Assembly: GCF_039535475.1 (NCBI RefSeq)
Contig: NZ_BAAAXG010000008.1
Coordinates: 1-45,602, forward strand
DNA length: 45,602 bases
DNA from: Streptomyces showdoensis
GTDB taxonomy: Bacteria > Actinomycetota > Actinomycetes > Streptomycetales > Streptomycetaceae
Direction: 5' to 3'
In this document: positions 24,813 to 33,495 of the stretch, in pieces
Position numbering within the stretch: the first letter of the stretch is position 1
Layout: each line of letters begins with the position of its first letter
The notes under the pieces: model-generated
What the model was told of the DNA's origin: nothing
Database searches by the model: none
Seen by the model: only the letters and a program-made list of their open reading frames with translations
Position numbers and translations under genes: made by a program

Positions 24813-27035
24813 ATGCCGACTCAGGATGAGCTGTTCGATGCGGTGGATGCGTTGCTGGCCGGGGAGCCGGAGATGCCACCGCCGGCGGAGCGGGCGCGGC
24901 TGCGTGAGGCGGCCGGGGTCACGCAGGCGCGGCTCGCGCAGGTCCTGGAGACCAGTACGCAGACGGTGAAGAATTGGGAGGCGGGCCGCAGCGAGCCACG
25001 GCCCCCGCGCCGCGCGCCGTATCAGCGTCTGCTGGAGGGATGGGCGCAGAAGTATCCCGCCCCCGCCCCGGAGGCGTCCACCACCCCGGTTCAGCAGCCG
25101 CCAAGGCTCGAGGAACCATGCGCCCCGGCGCCGGAGACGCCCCCGGCCCCGACACCTGCTGCTGCGGCACCCGGACAGCCCCGCAGGCTCGAAGCAGCAC
25201 CCAGCCCGGCGGCTACAGCTCGTCCAACGGCATTGCGGCGCCCGGGCGCGAAGAAGGCCGCCGCTTCGAAGCCCGTGACCGCCGCGCCCCCCGCCTCCGA
25301 TCCGAGGTTTGTGCATGGCCCGCTGGCCGTCATCGACGTCGATGACGAGGGTCAGGTTCTCGCGTACTGCGTGGGCGGTCTGGTCCTGGACGTGCCCGCG
25401 AAGACACTGCCCTCGCTGGTGGAGTGGACACTGACCGAAGCACAGGTGGGTGCGCAGCGGCTGAACGGCTCGGGTAAGGACGCCGACCCGCTGCTCGTCC
25501 TCACGAAAACCGCCCTGGAGCGCTTCGGCCTGCCCGCCGAGCTCACCGACCAGGAACGCCTGGCCGGCCGCCTGCCCGACGCCCACAAGGCGATCGCCCA
25601 GCTGACGCGGGAGCAGTGGCAGCTCACGAAACGCGGTCTCGGCCCCTGGGCACGGATCTACCGCCCCGCCCAGGGCGGCCGCCGTTCCTGCGTCCAGCTG
25701 TGCATCCCGTCCTGGAACGCGCTCGACACCCGCAGCTGGGGCCACGCCGCGGACCTCCCCCCTGCCGAACTCGCCTCCGTTCTCGGTACATACGCCACCC
25801 GGGTCATGACCCCCCGAGGATCCACCGCCGTCACCGGCCTGGAGCTGATGACCGCCCTCCACCCACCGACCCGGGCCTCCGCCCCGGACGAGACGGGCAA
25901 GCGGCACAGCGAGCACAACCCCGGCTCCCTGGGCAAGGAGCCGATGGACCCGGCGCCGTGCGAGGCGACCGACGGCCACCCCGTCCTCTCCCACCTGCCC
26001 CGCTTCCACGTCCGGACCCCGGCCGAGAAACTCTTCGAGGAGGCCTACGACTGGGCGCGCCCGCTCACCGACGACGAGTGCATGAAGCGTCATCTCGTCG
26101 GCATCGACGTGAACATGGCCTTCGCCGCCAGCGCCAACGGCGCGGTCGTCGGCCTCGCCACCCCGCCCGTCCACGTCACCCACCCCGTCTTCGACGCGAA
26201 GACACCCGGCTCGTGGCTGGTCGACCTCTCCCACGTCGACCTGTCCCGCGTGCAGGTCGGCAAGCAGTGGCACACCCTCGACGGCGATCTCCTGCCCAGC
26301 CCGTTCACTCCGACCGGCAAGCGTCCCGAAGGGCCTGCCTGGTACGCGACCCCGACCGTCGCCTACGCCGCCGAACTCGGCTACGACGTCGCCCCCACCG
26401 AGGCCTTCATCCGCACGGAATCGGGCCGTTACCTCGACGGTTGGTACAAGCGGCTGCGCGACGCTTATGTGTCGACGATGGCCGACCTCGGCGTCACCGA
26501 GAACCTGACACCACCACAACTGCTCGCGGCGATGGACGGCTACAAGCGGCGCGACCCGCAGGCGGCGATCGTCCTGGACGCGATCAAGTCGACGGTGAAG
26601 AACGGCATCGGGAAGTTCCAGGAGAAGGCACGCGGAGGAGGCTGGCGGCCGGGACAGCCCTGGCCGGCTCTCACCCGCCCGACGTGGCGCCCGGACATCC
26701 GCGCCGCCGTGATCTCCCGCGCCCGGATCGGCATGCACCGCAAGATGGTGGCACTGGCCGCCGCCGCCGGCCGCTACCCGGTCGCTGTGCTGTCCGACTG
26801 CGCCGTCTACGCCGCCGACGGACCCTCACCACTCGACGTCCTGCCCTACGACGACGCCGGTAAGACGGTGCCCGGGTCGTTCCGGCTCGGAGTGTCACCC
26901 GGAATGGTCAAGCACGAAGGCACCCAGACGACCCTGTGGGCCGAAGAGCTCCGCGAGCGCGTCCAGGCACCGGAGCTGAACCTGGCCCGCTACATCAAGA
27001 CCGGCGACGTCACCACCGCCGACACAGGGGAGTAG
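24813..27035 (+). CDS. tap: telomere-associated protein Tap
   Basis: ATG at 24813 gives 740 residues, the usual Tap length. Residues 27-70 form an HTH (LREAAGVTQARLAQVLETST, then NWEAGRSEPRPPRRAPY). A proline and alanine rich linker (about 80-165) precedes the conserved body, which includes FVHGPLAVIDVDDEGQVLAY, HLVGIDVNMAFAASANGAVV, GTQTTLWAEELRERVQAPEL and LARYIKTGDVTTAD. Tap binds the 3' overhang at Streptomyces telomeres and brings the terminal protein to it for end patching. It is followed 10 bases later by tpg, the standard order. The gene is intact with normal GC bias. Its presence shows that this replicon, or one from which the DNA came, is linear. Confidence 0.92.
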   Translation: MPTQDELFDAVDALLAGEPEMPPPAERARLREAAGVTQARLAQVLETSTQTVKNWEAGRSEPRPPRRAPYQRLLEGWAQKYPAPAPEASTTPVQQPPRLEEPCAPAPETPPAPTPAAAAPGQPRRLEAAPSPAATARPTALRRPGAKKAAASKPVTAAPPASDPRFVHGPLAVIDVDDEGQVLAYCVGGLVLDVPAKTLPSLVEWTLTEAQVGAQRLNGSGKDADPLLVLTKTALERFGLPAELTDQERLAGRLPDAHKAIAQLTREQWQLTKRGLGPWARIYRPAQGGRRSCVQLCIPSWNALDTRSWGHAADLPPAELASVLGTYATRVMTPRGSTAVTGLELMTALHPPTRASAPDETGKRHSEHNPGSLGKEPMDPAPCEATDGHPVLSHLPRFHVRTPAEKLFEEAYDWARPLTDDECMKRHLVGIDVNMAFAASANGAVVGLATPPVHVTHPVFDAKTPGSWLVDLSHVDLSRVQVGKQWHTLDGDLLPSPFTPTGKRPEGPAWYATPTVAYAAELGYDVAPTEAFIRTESGRYLDGWYKRLRDAYVSTMADLGVTENLTPPQLLAAMDGYKRRDPQAAIVLDAIKSTVKNGIGKFQEKARGGGWRPGQPWPALTRPTWRPDIRAAVISRARIGMHRKMVALAAAAGRYPVAVLSDCAVYAADGPSPLDVLPYDDAGKTVPGSFRLGVSPGMVKHEGTQTTLWAEELRERVQAPELNLARYIKTGDVTTADTGE

Positions 27036-27045
27036 GACACCAAAG

Positions 27046-27606
27046 ATGACCAAGTCCGTTGGCGAGGGACTCAACAACGCACTAGAACAAGCCGTCACAC
27101 GCCCAGCACCCAAGAGCCCGGGCGTCCAGATGCGCTACCTGGTCAAGCAGCTGAAAGGAACCAAGGCCGCAGCCCAAGCCCTCGGGATCTCCCAGCGCAC
27201 CGTCGAGCGGTACATCAAGAACCAGCTCAAAAAACCGCGCCCGGACCTCGCCGCCCGACTGTCCAGCGAGGTGAAAAAGCGGTGGCAGCCCCGCGTGAAG
27301 GCGCAAGCGAAGAAGACCGCCGGCACGAGCAGCGGCCTCGTCATCGACGTCCAGGGCCGCCTCGGCTACAGCGCGCCCGTCGGCACCACGGACGAGGCAC
27401 GCGAACGCCACCTCACCGTAGCGCTGCCGCCGCGCTTCGCCGAGCGCCTGTTCACAGCGCAGGAGCAGGGCGCCTCTGAGAGCCAGCTCCAGCAGATCGC
27501 TGCCGAAGGACTCAAGGAGACCTACTTCCAAAACCATGGGACGCGGGCCGGGAGCCTGGAGGAAGTGCATCTGTTCGACGTCCAGCACATCGAGTTCGGC
27601 CTCTGA
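27046..27606 (+). CDS. tpg: terminal protein Tpg
   Basis: ATG at 27046 starts 186 residues (MTKSVGEGLNNALEQAVTRP). The reverse-transcriptase-like DNA-binding part with an HTH (GTKAAAQALGISQRTVERYI) spans about 25-60, followed by a lysine-rich stretch (SEVKKRWQPRVKAQAKK). GYSAPVGTTDEARERHL contains T114 and T115; in Streptomyces rochei Tpg the priming residue is Thr114, so T114 is the likely site of covalent linkage to the 5' end. The C-terminus NHGTRAGSLEEVHLFDVQHI fits the family. It forms an operon with tap. Confidence 0.92.
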   Translation: MTKSVGEGLNNALEQAVTRPAPKSPGVQMRYLVKQLKGTKAAAQALGISQRTVERYIKNQLKKPRPDLAARLSSEVKKRWQPRVKAQAKKTAGTSSGLVIDVQGRLGYSAPVGTTDEARERHLTVALPPRFAERLFTAQEQGASESQLQQIAAEGLKETYFQNHGTRAGSLEEVHLFDVQHIEFGL

Positions 27607-27757
27607 CCATCCCACCACAGGACGAGGCACCGCCCCGGCAACTGAACCGCAGCGCGAGAGGCGCCGCCAAGACAGGCCCGTGGTCACAGGATGGTGGCAG
27701 TCAGCGGAACCGCACTTCGCACCGAAGAATCCCCCTTGGGGAGAAGAGCTACTCTCC

Positions 27758-27792
27758 TTGCCTAGCATGACCGTGCGTAACTATAGTTACGC
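27758..27792 (+). promoter_or_regulatory. promoter over an 18-bp perfect palindrome, upstream of ABC-3C operon
   Basis: GCGTAACTATAGTTACGC at 27775-27792 is a perfect palindrome, markedly AT-rich at the centre. Its TATAGT (27782-27787) can be a -10 box, with TTGCCT 18 bases upstream as -35. The predicted start of transcription (about 27794-27796) falls at or just before the GTG at 27798, so the first mRNA may be leaderless. A repressor on the palindrome would block the promoter directly. Confidence 0.55.
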
Positions 27793-27797
27793 CAATC

Positions 27798-29024
27798 GTG
27801 ACACAGAAGATGCCGCACTCCGCGGCCGGCCAGATGGTCGGATACCTCTACCAGTGCGAATGGGCCCTGGTGGAACTGGCCCGCCGATGGTTCAGGGACC
27901 CGCAGACCGAGCTCCGCATGGAGATGCTCGACGACATCGACCTCCTCCGCCACGGCACGCCGGTCGAGCTCGTCCAGTCCAAACACCACGGACACGCCGG
28001 CGAACTGGGGTCCACCAGTGCCGACCTGTGGCGTTCGATCAACTCCTGGTGCGACGCGCTCGAACACCTGCCGGCGGGGCAGCTTCCCATGCTCAGGCTC
28101 GTCACCACACAGACTGTCTCGCCCGGCAATGTTCTGGCCAAACTCAGACACGACGCCCGGGATGTCACCGCTGCACTGGCAGAACTCGAGGCCATCGCCG
28201 GCGATCCCGACGGCGCCAAAACCACATTGCCCTGGCGATCCCGGTTCATGGCCTGCACCGCTTCGACGCGCGCTGCCCTCGTGGGCGCCATCGTCCTCGA
28301 CGATTCCGCGCCGCGAGTGTCAGAGGTGGACTCTACGCTGCGCGAAGTGATCGGAATCTGGAAGAACGACGAGCAGAGCCAGGCGATCCTCGAGGAACTG
28401 AAAGGCTGGTGGTGGAACGTGTCCCTCGACATGCTCGACCACACCAATCCCGGCCGGCGCATGTCCGTCAGCGCCGAGGAACTGCGCACTCAGATCGACT
28501 ACGTCTCCGGCAAGTACACCCACACCGCCCTGCCCGTCGTCGACAGCCTCGACGACCTCACCGAGCAGGAGATCGCCCAGTACACCGGCCACGTCTTCGT
28601 CGAACAGCTCAAGCTGATCGGCCTCGGCAACCGCAGCATCCGCGCCCACATCGGCGAGTACCACCACGCCTGGGCCCACCGCTCACGCTGGCTCTACCAC
28701 CATCACGTCACCCCCGGGGAACTCACCCAGTTCGACAGCGACCTGCGCCAGGAATGGAACCTCATCTTCGCCAAGTACGCCGACCGCTTCGATGCCGGCA
28801 AAGAAGGCGACGACGCCCAGGCCGTCGGCGAGACCATCCTCGACGCCACCCTCACCGCGGCGCAGGACATCAAACTCCGCCAGCTCGGCAAACGGTGGAT
28901 CGCCCGCGGCACCCTGCACGCACTCGCCGACAACGCCCGCAACGAACCCAAGCCGCTGGGCTGGCACCCCCACTTCGAGGACCTGCTCAAGACACCCCCG
29001 CGCACGCAGACGAAGGGGGAGTAG
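27798..29024 (+). CDS. ABC-3C system effector: PD-(D/E)XK nuclease with ABC-3C C-terminal domain
   Basis: 408 residues from GTG 27798 (ATG at 27810 is also possible; neither has a ribosome binding site). The N-terminus GQMVGYLYQCEWALVELARR, then LRMEMLDDIDLL and VELVQSKHH, has the D...QxK active site (D45-D46 and Q60-K62) of the restriction-like nucleases found in ABC-three-component and related conflict systems. A helical middle (DLWRSINSWCDAL) leads to the ABC-3C C-terminal domain with QIDYVSGKYTHTALPVVDSL and GEYHHAWAHRSRWLYHHHVT, which links the effector to its partners. The next gene starts 3 bases after the stop. Systems of this kind are thought to be switched on by the ABC ATPase on sensing invader DNA. 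Confidence 0.8.
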   Translation: MTQKMPHSAAGQMVGYLYQCEWALVELARRWFRDPQTELRMEMLDDIDLLRHGTPVELVQSKHHGHAGELGSTSADLWRSINSWCDALEHLPAGQLPMLRLVTTQTVSPGNVLAKLRHDARDVTAALAELEAIAGDPDGAKTTLPWRSRFMACTASTRAALVGAIVLDDSAPRVSEVDSTLREVIGIWKNDEQSQAILEELKGWWWNVSLDMLDHTNPGRRMSVSAEELRTQIDYVSGKYTHTALPVVDSLDDLTEQEIAQYTGHVFVEQLKLIGLGNRSIRAHIGEYHHAWAHRSRWLYHHHVTPGELTQFDSDLRQEWNLIFAKYADRFDAGKEGDDAQAVGETILDATLTAAQDIKLRQLGKRWIARGTLHALADNARNEPKPLGWHPHFEDLLKTPPRTQTKGE

Positions 29025-29027
29025 CAC

Positions 29028-29516
29028 ATGACCACCACCCAGCTTCCTGAAGCAGCGGCCCTCCTCAACCCTGCTTTCGGCGCCTACATCCTCAGCCACA
29101 GTGCTGCCGCGTACGCCGCAGCCGCCACCGAGCCGGAATCCCATCTGCCCTGGCCGTCCGCGTTCCTGGTCCTGCCGCTGGTCCTGCCCCCCGACTCCCG
29201 GAGCGCCCTGCCGCGAGACACCCGCACCCAGCTCGCCGGATGGCTGGCAGACAACACCATGATCCGCGCAGCATTCCCTCAGCGCGCACCCGCTCTGCAC
29301 GCCTACACCCAAGGCTGTATCCGCTTCGGCATCCGCCACGGCACCCTGGCGCTGACCGGAGGCGGCCTGCGGGCCACCCGCAAACCCGCGAAGCCCGACT
29401 CGTCACAGCCCGCCGGCGAAGCCGCCACCTGCGTACGCGCCGCGGTTCTCGTGGGCCGCTGGTTCGCCGCGACAGACACCGCCACCCTCTTCACGCTGCT
29501 GGGCGTAAGGCCCTGA
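29028..29516 (+). CDS. ABC-3C system middle component
   Basis: 162 residues (MTTTQLPEAAALLNPAFGAY). The pattern LNPAFGAYILSHSAAAYAAA, WPSAFLVLPLVLPPDSRSAL, ARTQLAGWLADN-like text and CVRAAVLVGRWFAATDTATL with TLFTLLGVRP is that of the short helical middle components of ABC-three-component systems: (N/L)NPAF at the start, LP.vLp in the middle, A...LGrWFa.....t....lGv.P at the end. It is tightly coupled to the nuclease gene (3 bases) and the ATPase gene (21 bases). The role is as adaptor between effector and ATPase. Confidence 0.75.
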   Translation: MTTTQLPEAAALLNPAFGAYILSHSAAAYAAAATEPESHLPWPSAFLVLPLVLPPDSRSALPRDTRTQLAGWLADNTMIRAAFPQRAPALHAYTQGCIRFGIRHGTLALTGGGLRATRKPAKPDSSQPAGEAATCVRAAVLVGRWFAATDTATLFTLLGVRP

Positions 29517-29537
29517 CCCGACAAAGGACCCTGCCCC

Positions 29538-31484
29538 ATGCACCTGATCGCCCTCGCCCTCTACCACCGAGACGGCCGCCCCGACCCCCGCGTCGTCCGC
29601 TTCCGCCCCGGCACCCTCAACATCCTCACCGGAGAGTCCGAGACCGGGAAATCCGCGGTCCTGAGCATCGTCGAGTACTGCCTCGGCCGGCAGACCTTCA
29701 CCCTTCCAGACGGAGTCATCACCGACACCACCGCCTGGTACGCGCTCCTCGTACAGATCGGCCCCACCCGTCTCCTCCTGGGCCGCCCCGCGCCCAAGGG
29801 CGCCTCGACGAACAAGGCGATGCTCGTCATCGGCGACCACACACTAGATGTCCCTGCGGCAGACCAGATGCACGTCAACGCTGACGCCGCCGCCATCCGC
29901 ACCGAGCTCAGCGCCCGTATCGGCATCGAGGAATTCCGCTTCCAGCCCCCCGCCGGAGCCGGCCGTCACGCCTTCGACGTCTCCATCGCCCAGGCCGTCC
30001 TGCTGTGCCTGCAGAAGCAGAACGAGATCGCCAACCAGAATCTCCTCTTCCACCGCCAGGGGGAGCAGGGAATCGCCCAGGCGATCAAGGACACCCTTCC
30101 CTACTTTCTCGGCGCGGCAGGCCCCGAACAGGCAGCCCGCCGTCACGAACTCGCCGAACTGAACAAAGCCCTGCGCAGGGTCAACAAGCAGATCGAAGAG
30201 GCACGGCGCCGAGTAGAAGGCGGCGAAGCCCCCCGCGTCGCCCTGGCACGCATGGCAGCCGACGCAGGTCTCATCGACACCGTCCCCGAAGCTCCCACCG
30301 CAACCGCCCTCGACACCCTGCTGCGCCAAGCCCTCGACGCCGTTCCCGACGCCTCCTTCGTCTCCGGCCCAGACACCAGGCGTGAACAGCTCGCCGCCGA
30401 ACGCCGCGCCCTGCGCAGCCAGCTTCAGGAGATTGACAACTCCCGCACCATCCTCGACAGCTGGAAGGAAGAGAGCACCGCCCTCACCGGCGAACTCCAC
30501 GTCCAGCTCAGCCGCCTCAAGCCCATCGGCCTGCTCGGCGACGCCTCCCACGACCGCGACGCCCACACCTGCCCCCTGTGCTCTCAGCACCTCCCCATCC
30601 CAGACCCTCGAGTCTCCGACCTCCAGGAACTCACCCGCCGCCTCGAGACAGAACTGGACGATCTGGCCGCACTGCAGCCGGCCCGGAACCAGCACCTCGA
30701 AGCACTCGAAGCACAGACCCGCGAGATCCAGGCAAGCCTGCGTAACAACGCGGCCACCCTCGAAGCCCTCAACGCCAGCGACCGGCAACTCCGCCAAGCC
30801 CAGGACCAGCGCACCTACCTCGCCCACGTCCAAGGACGCATCCTCCAAGAACTCCAGCGCACCAGCCCCCAGGGCAAGGACGACCTCGGCGACCTCCTGC
30901 GGCACGGCGACAGGTTGACCGAACAGGCCGAAGCCCTCCAGCTTCTCGTGGACGCCGACGAAGTCGGCGCCGAGACCGAGAACCGGCTGAACGAAGTCGC
31001 CGACCTCATGACCACCTGGGCGCGAACCCTCGGCCTCGAGCACGCCGACACCGCCGAAGAGGTCCGCATCAGCCCCACCTTGCTCAACGTCGTCCTGCGC
31101 ACCCCCGCCGGACGACTGCCCCTCACCCGCATCGGCAGTGCCAAGAACTGGATCGGCTACCACCTCGTCGCCCACCTCGCCCTGCACACCTACCTGCAGC
31201 GCCACAACCGTCCGGTCCCGGGCTTCCTCATGCTTGACCAGCCCACCCAGGCGTTCTTCCCCGAGGAGGTGCACGACGCGGTCACCGTCGAGGACGCCGA
31301 CTGGGAAGCCGTCCGCGCCTACTTCGCCCTCATCTCCCAGGCCGTAGAGCAGAACGGCGGAGCTCTCCAGGTCATCGTCTGCGACCACGTCAACCTCCGC
31401 GACGACTGGTTCCAGCAGGGAGTCGTCGAAAACTGGAGAGGCGGCGTCGCACTCATTCCCACAGACTGGATCTCCGCCGAGTGA
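29538..31484 (+). CDS. ABC-3C system ABC ATPase (DUF3732, Rad50-like with zinc hook)
   Basis: 648 residues. Walker A is GESETGKS at 32-39 ([20 protein letters not shown]), followed by [20 protein letters not shown]. Coiled-coil segments span about 200-340 and 355-500 with CPLC at 345-348 between them, a Rad50-type zinc hook. The C-terminal lobe has [20 protein letters not shown] and the Walker B/DUF3732 signature [18 protein letters not shown] near 562-578, with [20 protein letters not shown] at the end. Such ATPases form DNA-sensing rings or clamps and control the nuclease partner. The gene is intact and ends the operon. Confidence 0.85.
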   Translation: MHLIALALYHRDGRPDPRVVRFRPGTLNILTGESETGKSAVLSIVEYCLGRQTFTLPDGVITDTTAWYALLVQIGPTRLLLGRPAPKGASTNKAMLVIGDHTLDVPAADQMHVNADAAAIRTELSARIGIEEFRFQPPAGAGRHAFDVSIAQAVLLCLQKQNEIANQNLLFHRQGEQGIAQAIKDTLPYFLGAAGPEQAARRHELAELNKALRRVNKQIEEARRRVEGGEAPRVALARMAADAGLIDTVPEAPTATALDTLLRQALDAVPDASFVSGPDTRREQLAAERRALRSQLQEIDNSRTILDSWKEESTALTGELHVQLSRLKPIGLLGDASHDRDAHTCPLCSQHLPIPDPRVSDLQELTRRLETELDDLAALQPARNQHLEALEAQTREIQASLRNNAATLEALNASDRQLRQAQDQRTYLAHVQGRILQELQRTSPQGKDDLGDLLRHGDRLTEQAEALQLLVDADEVGAETENRLNEVADLMTTWARTLGLEHADTAEEVRISPTLLNVVLRTPAGRLPLTRIGSAKNWIGYHLVAHLALHTYLQRHNRPVPGFLMLDQPTQAFFPEEVHDAVTVEDADWEAVRAYFALISQAVEQNGGALQVIVCDHVNLRDDWFQQGVVENWRGGVALIPTDWISAE

Positions 31485-31587
31485 CGACCTGAGCCCTCCC
31501 TGTCTCGTTATCACGGGGCAGCGCGTTGAGGTCGACGACGGCCGGCTGCTGCACCGAGACCGCCGACGAGCAAGGGGACGAACCGAA

Positions 31588-32026
31588 GTGATCGAACGAG
31601 TCCGTGCCGTCCTGGTCACGCTGACGACACGATGCTAGCCATCCGCCGCACCCGGCCGGGCATCCCCGTGTACTGGGTCCTGCCCGGCGGCGGTGTCGAG
31701 CCCGGTGACGAGTCCCGTGAGGCCGCCCTGTACCGGGAGATCCACGAGGAGATCGCGGGGAAGGCCGACATCGTCCGCCTCCTCCACACGATGAGTCCGA
31801 CGACGAGCGCCAGCTCTTCTACCTCGCCCGCATCGCGACCTGGTCCTTCGAGGACCGCACCGGCCCGGAGTTCTGCGCCAAGGACCGCGGCGAATACATG
31901 CTGGAGGAGATTCCGCTGACCCTGGAGGGGCTCAACGGCATCGACCTCAAGCCCGAGGAGATCGCCCACGTGCTGAGGGGAGCTATCGGCACCGCGACCC
32001 TCGGAGCCGAGGCGACTTCATTCTGA
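31588..32026 (+). pseudogene. NUDIX hydrolase, frameshifted
   Basis: A GTG at 31588 begins VIERVRAVLVT. A frame change near 31620 is needed to reach DDTMLAIRRTRPGIPVYWVL and the NUDIX box GGGVEPGDESREAALYREI then HEEIAG, which is complete. A second change near 31795 leads to ERQLFYLARIATWSFEDRTG, CAKDRGEYMLEEIPLTLEGL and a stop at 32024. Repaired, it would be about 145 residues, a normal stand-alone NUDIX enzyme hydrolysing nucleotide-type diphosphates. The gene lies 100 bases after the ABC-3C operon and is probably not part of it. Confidence 0.7.
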
Positions 32027-32219
32027 GTCTTCGAGCACCTCACCACGCCAACCAGTGCCGGACTCGAACGGCGCCGGTCCTGGCGGCCTTCCCCTACCTC
32101 GCAAGCCAGTGCTGCAGGCGTGCCAGCCGCAACCGGACCACAGCGTGCAGACCATCTCTGCCACGCCCCGGACCCCACAAGCCATAGAGGAGCCATACGC
32201 CTGGCATGGCCTAGTGCTT

Positions 32220-32684
32220 CTACCGGGACCACCACGGTTTGACCGTGTCCAGGTGCGCCCGGACGGCAGCGATGTAGGCAGTCTCCAGCGGCTGCAGCGC
32301 GCTGAGGTCGATCTGCGCCGGCGGGATGTTCATGGCCGTGTCGTTCTCGATGGGAGGCGCCTCCCAAGCCGCACGCATGGCGACCCCGGCCGTCTTGTGC
32401 AGCTCCTGGACGAGCTCAGCGTAAGCAGCGCCCACCGCTTCGGATTCGATCTTCGTCCACGCAAGATGGTAGGAGAGGTTGCCCTGGATCTCCCGCAACG
32501 ACTCCGACAGCCGCACGCGCTCCTCTGGCAAGGCATCAAATCTCCGCCGTCTGATGGCGTAGGGCATCTCCTTGTAGGCACTGTGGGCCGCGAACGCCTC
32601 GGCGAAGGCGGTCCGGAGCCTGCTGATCTCCTCCTCCCGGCTCTTTCGCCGGGCAAGCCAGATGTTGATGACCGCGGTGAGCAT
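32220..32684 (-). CDS. hypothetical protein, 5'-truncated, with membrane anchor remnant
   Basis: The minus-strand reading EFLAAMLTAVINIWLARRKS, then EEEISRLRTAFAEAFAAHSA, SLREIQGNLSYHLAWTKIES and PLETAYIAAVRAHLDTVKPW ends at 32220. The first stretch is the end of a membrane helix; the rest is a cytoplasmic helical domain with good codon bias. The first visible ATG is at 32684, but homologous-looking sequence continues to about 32700, where plus-strand parB sequence begins, so the 5' part is lost. The family is not known. Confidence 0.5.
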   Translation of the reverse strand: MLTAVINIWLARRKSREEEISRLRTAFAEAFAAHSAYKEMPYAIRRRRFDALPEERVRLSESLREIQGNLSYHLAWTKIESEAVGAAYAELVQELHKTAGVAMRAAWEAPPIENDTAMNIPPAQIDLSALQPLETAYIAAVRAHLDTVKPWWSR

Positions 32685-32842
32685 GGCGGCGAGGAACTCG
32701 CCCCTGCCCTCCAGCCGACCTCGTCGAAGGCCGCAGGACTGTCGAGCACGTCCGCAACCTGTCGAAGCTGACGCCCGAGCAGCATCAGGCGAAGGCAGAC
32801 GAACGTGCCAAGGCAAGCGAGGAGCGAGCCGTCGCGAAGCGC

Positions 32843-32865
32843 GGGGTATCACGCCGTGATACTCC
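32843..32865. promoter_or_regulatory. palindrome GTATCACG-C-CGTGATAC, candidate parS
   Basis: Eight-nt arms flank a single C at 32854, and the pairing continues outward (GGG / CCC) with one mismatch. In the ParB-like frame it is read as VSRRD. A second copy with the same core lies 81 bases downstream, in phase. Confidence 0.5.
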
Positions 32866-32927
32866 CGAACCGGCGCCGACCACGGTGCCGGAGACGAAGA
32901 ACAGGAACGCGACAGAGCCGGGCGACC

Positions 32928-32942
32928 TATCACGCCGTGATA
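32928..32942. promoter_or_regulatory. palindrome TATCACG-C-CGTGATA, second candidate parS
   Basis: Seven-nt arms surround C at 32935. It repeats the core of the palindrome at 32854 and is read as LSRRD in the same frame. The 81-base spacing is 27 codons and close to eight helical turns. Confidence 0.5.
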
Positions 32943-33291
32943 ACCCCCAGCAGCAGGAAGGCGCCCAGCGCACGGCACAGCCGCACCAGGCGGAGGGCGC
33001 GGACGTACCCGAACCGCGGTCCGCACCTGGGCAACCCAGTACGCCCGTACGGCCAACTGAGAACGCCTGGAGCGACGGCCGCGCAGCTATGGACCATGCC
33101 CTGACCGCGCTGAGCGATGCGGAGCGCAGCCGCTTCCTGCACCGCTACGTCGAGCGCGCCGGCAGCACCGAGGCACTCGTTCAGGATCTCGCACGAGGAA
33201 TCAATGACGGGGCCCGCCTGCAGCTCGCCACCATCCTGGAGCAGGCCGCCCAAAGGCTGAGGCGCGCTGGCTAGGCGCCAGGTCCCAGCAC

Positions 33292-33320
33292 GGGGCTGCC
33301 TCTCTTTGAGAGACAGCCCC
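33292..33320. terminator. stem-loop terminator after second parB remnant
   Basis: GGGGCTG (33292-33298) pairs with CAGCCCC (33314-33320), and the inner CTCTC pairs with GAGAG around a TTT loop, with one mismatch between the two stems. It lies 18 bases after the stop codon. Confidence 0.65.
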
Positions 33321-33495
33321 GACCTCGCCCCGTTCCCACGGGACTGGGGGAGTGCCCCTCGCGCGGCCCGAAGGGGGTCCCTCGCTGGTCCAGGCAACCC
33401 TCTCCAGCGTGGCGACACACGCCGCAGCACGCGTAGAGCGTGCCCATAGTGGGGAGCAGTAGCTGGTTACCGGAGATGCCGGGGGAGGACTTGGC

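Larger units (their letters stand above)
32700..33274 (+). pseudogene. second ParB-like protein, C-terminal part
   Basis: In one unbroken frame it reads TVEHVRNLSKLTPEQHQAKA, DERAKASEERAVAKRG, a linker, then DGRAAMDHALTALSDAERSR, FLHRYVERAGSTEALVQDLA and LATILEQAAQRLRRAG with stop at 33272. The plan matches the end of the parB remnant at 1787-2891: lysine and glutamate rich helix, proline-rich linker with palindromes, then a short helical dimerisation domain. GERR and HTH parts are missing, and the left side joins another gene at about 32700. ParB identity is inferred from this layout; no N-domain is present to prove it. Confidence 0.5.

Noticed and set aside
23952..26738. 928-residue open frame on the minus strand
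   Set aside because: It lies antisense to the fourth transposition gene and tap, which have clear domains and overlaps. High GC makes such long antisense frames common.
29844..31619. 591-residue open frame on the minus strand
   Set aside because: It mirrors the zinc-hook ATPase gene, has no ribosome binding site and a low-complexity product rich in G, V and E.
32050..32090. tRNA-like T-arm (GTTCGAGTCCGGC on the minus strand)
   Set aside because: The T-stem does not pair and no acceptor, anticodon or D arm can be found around it.
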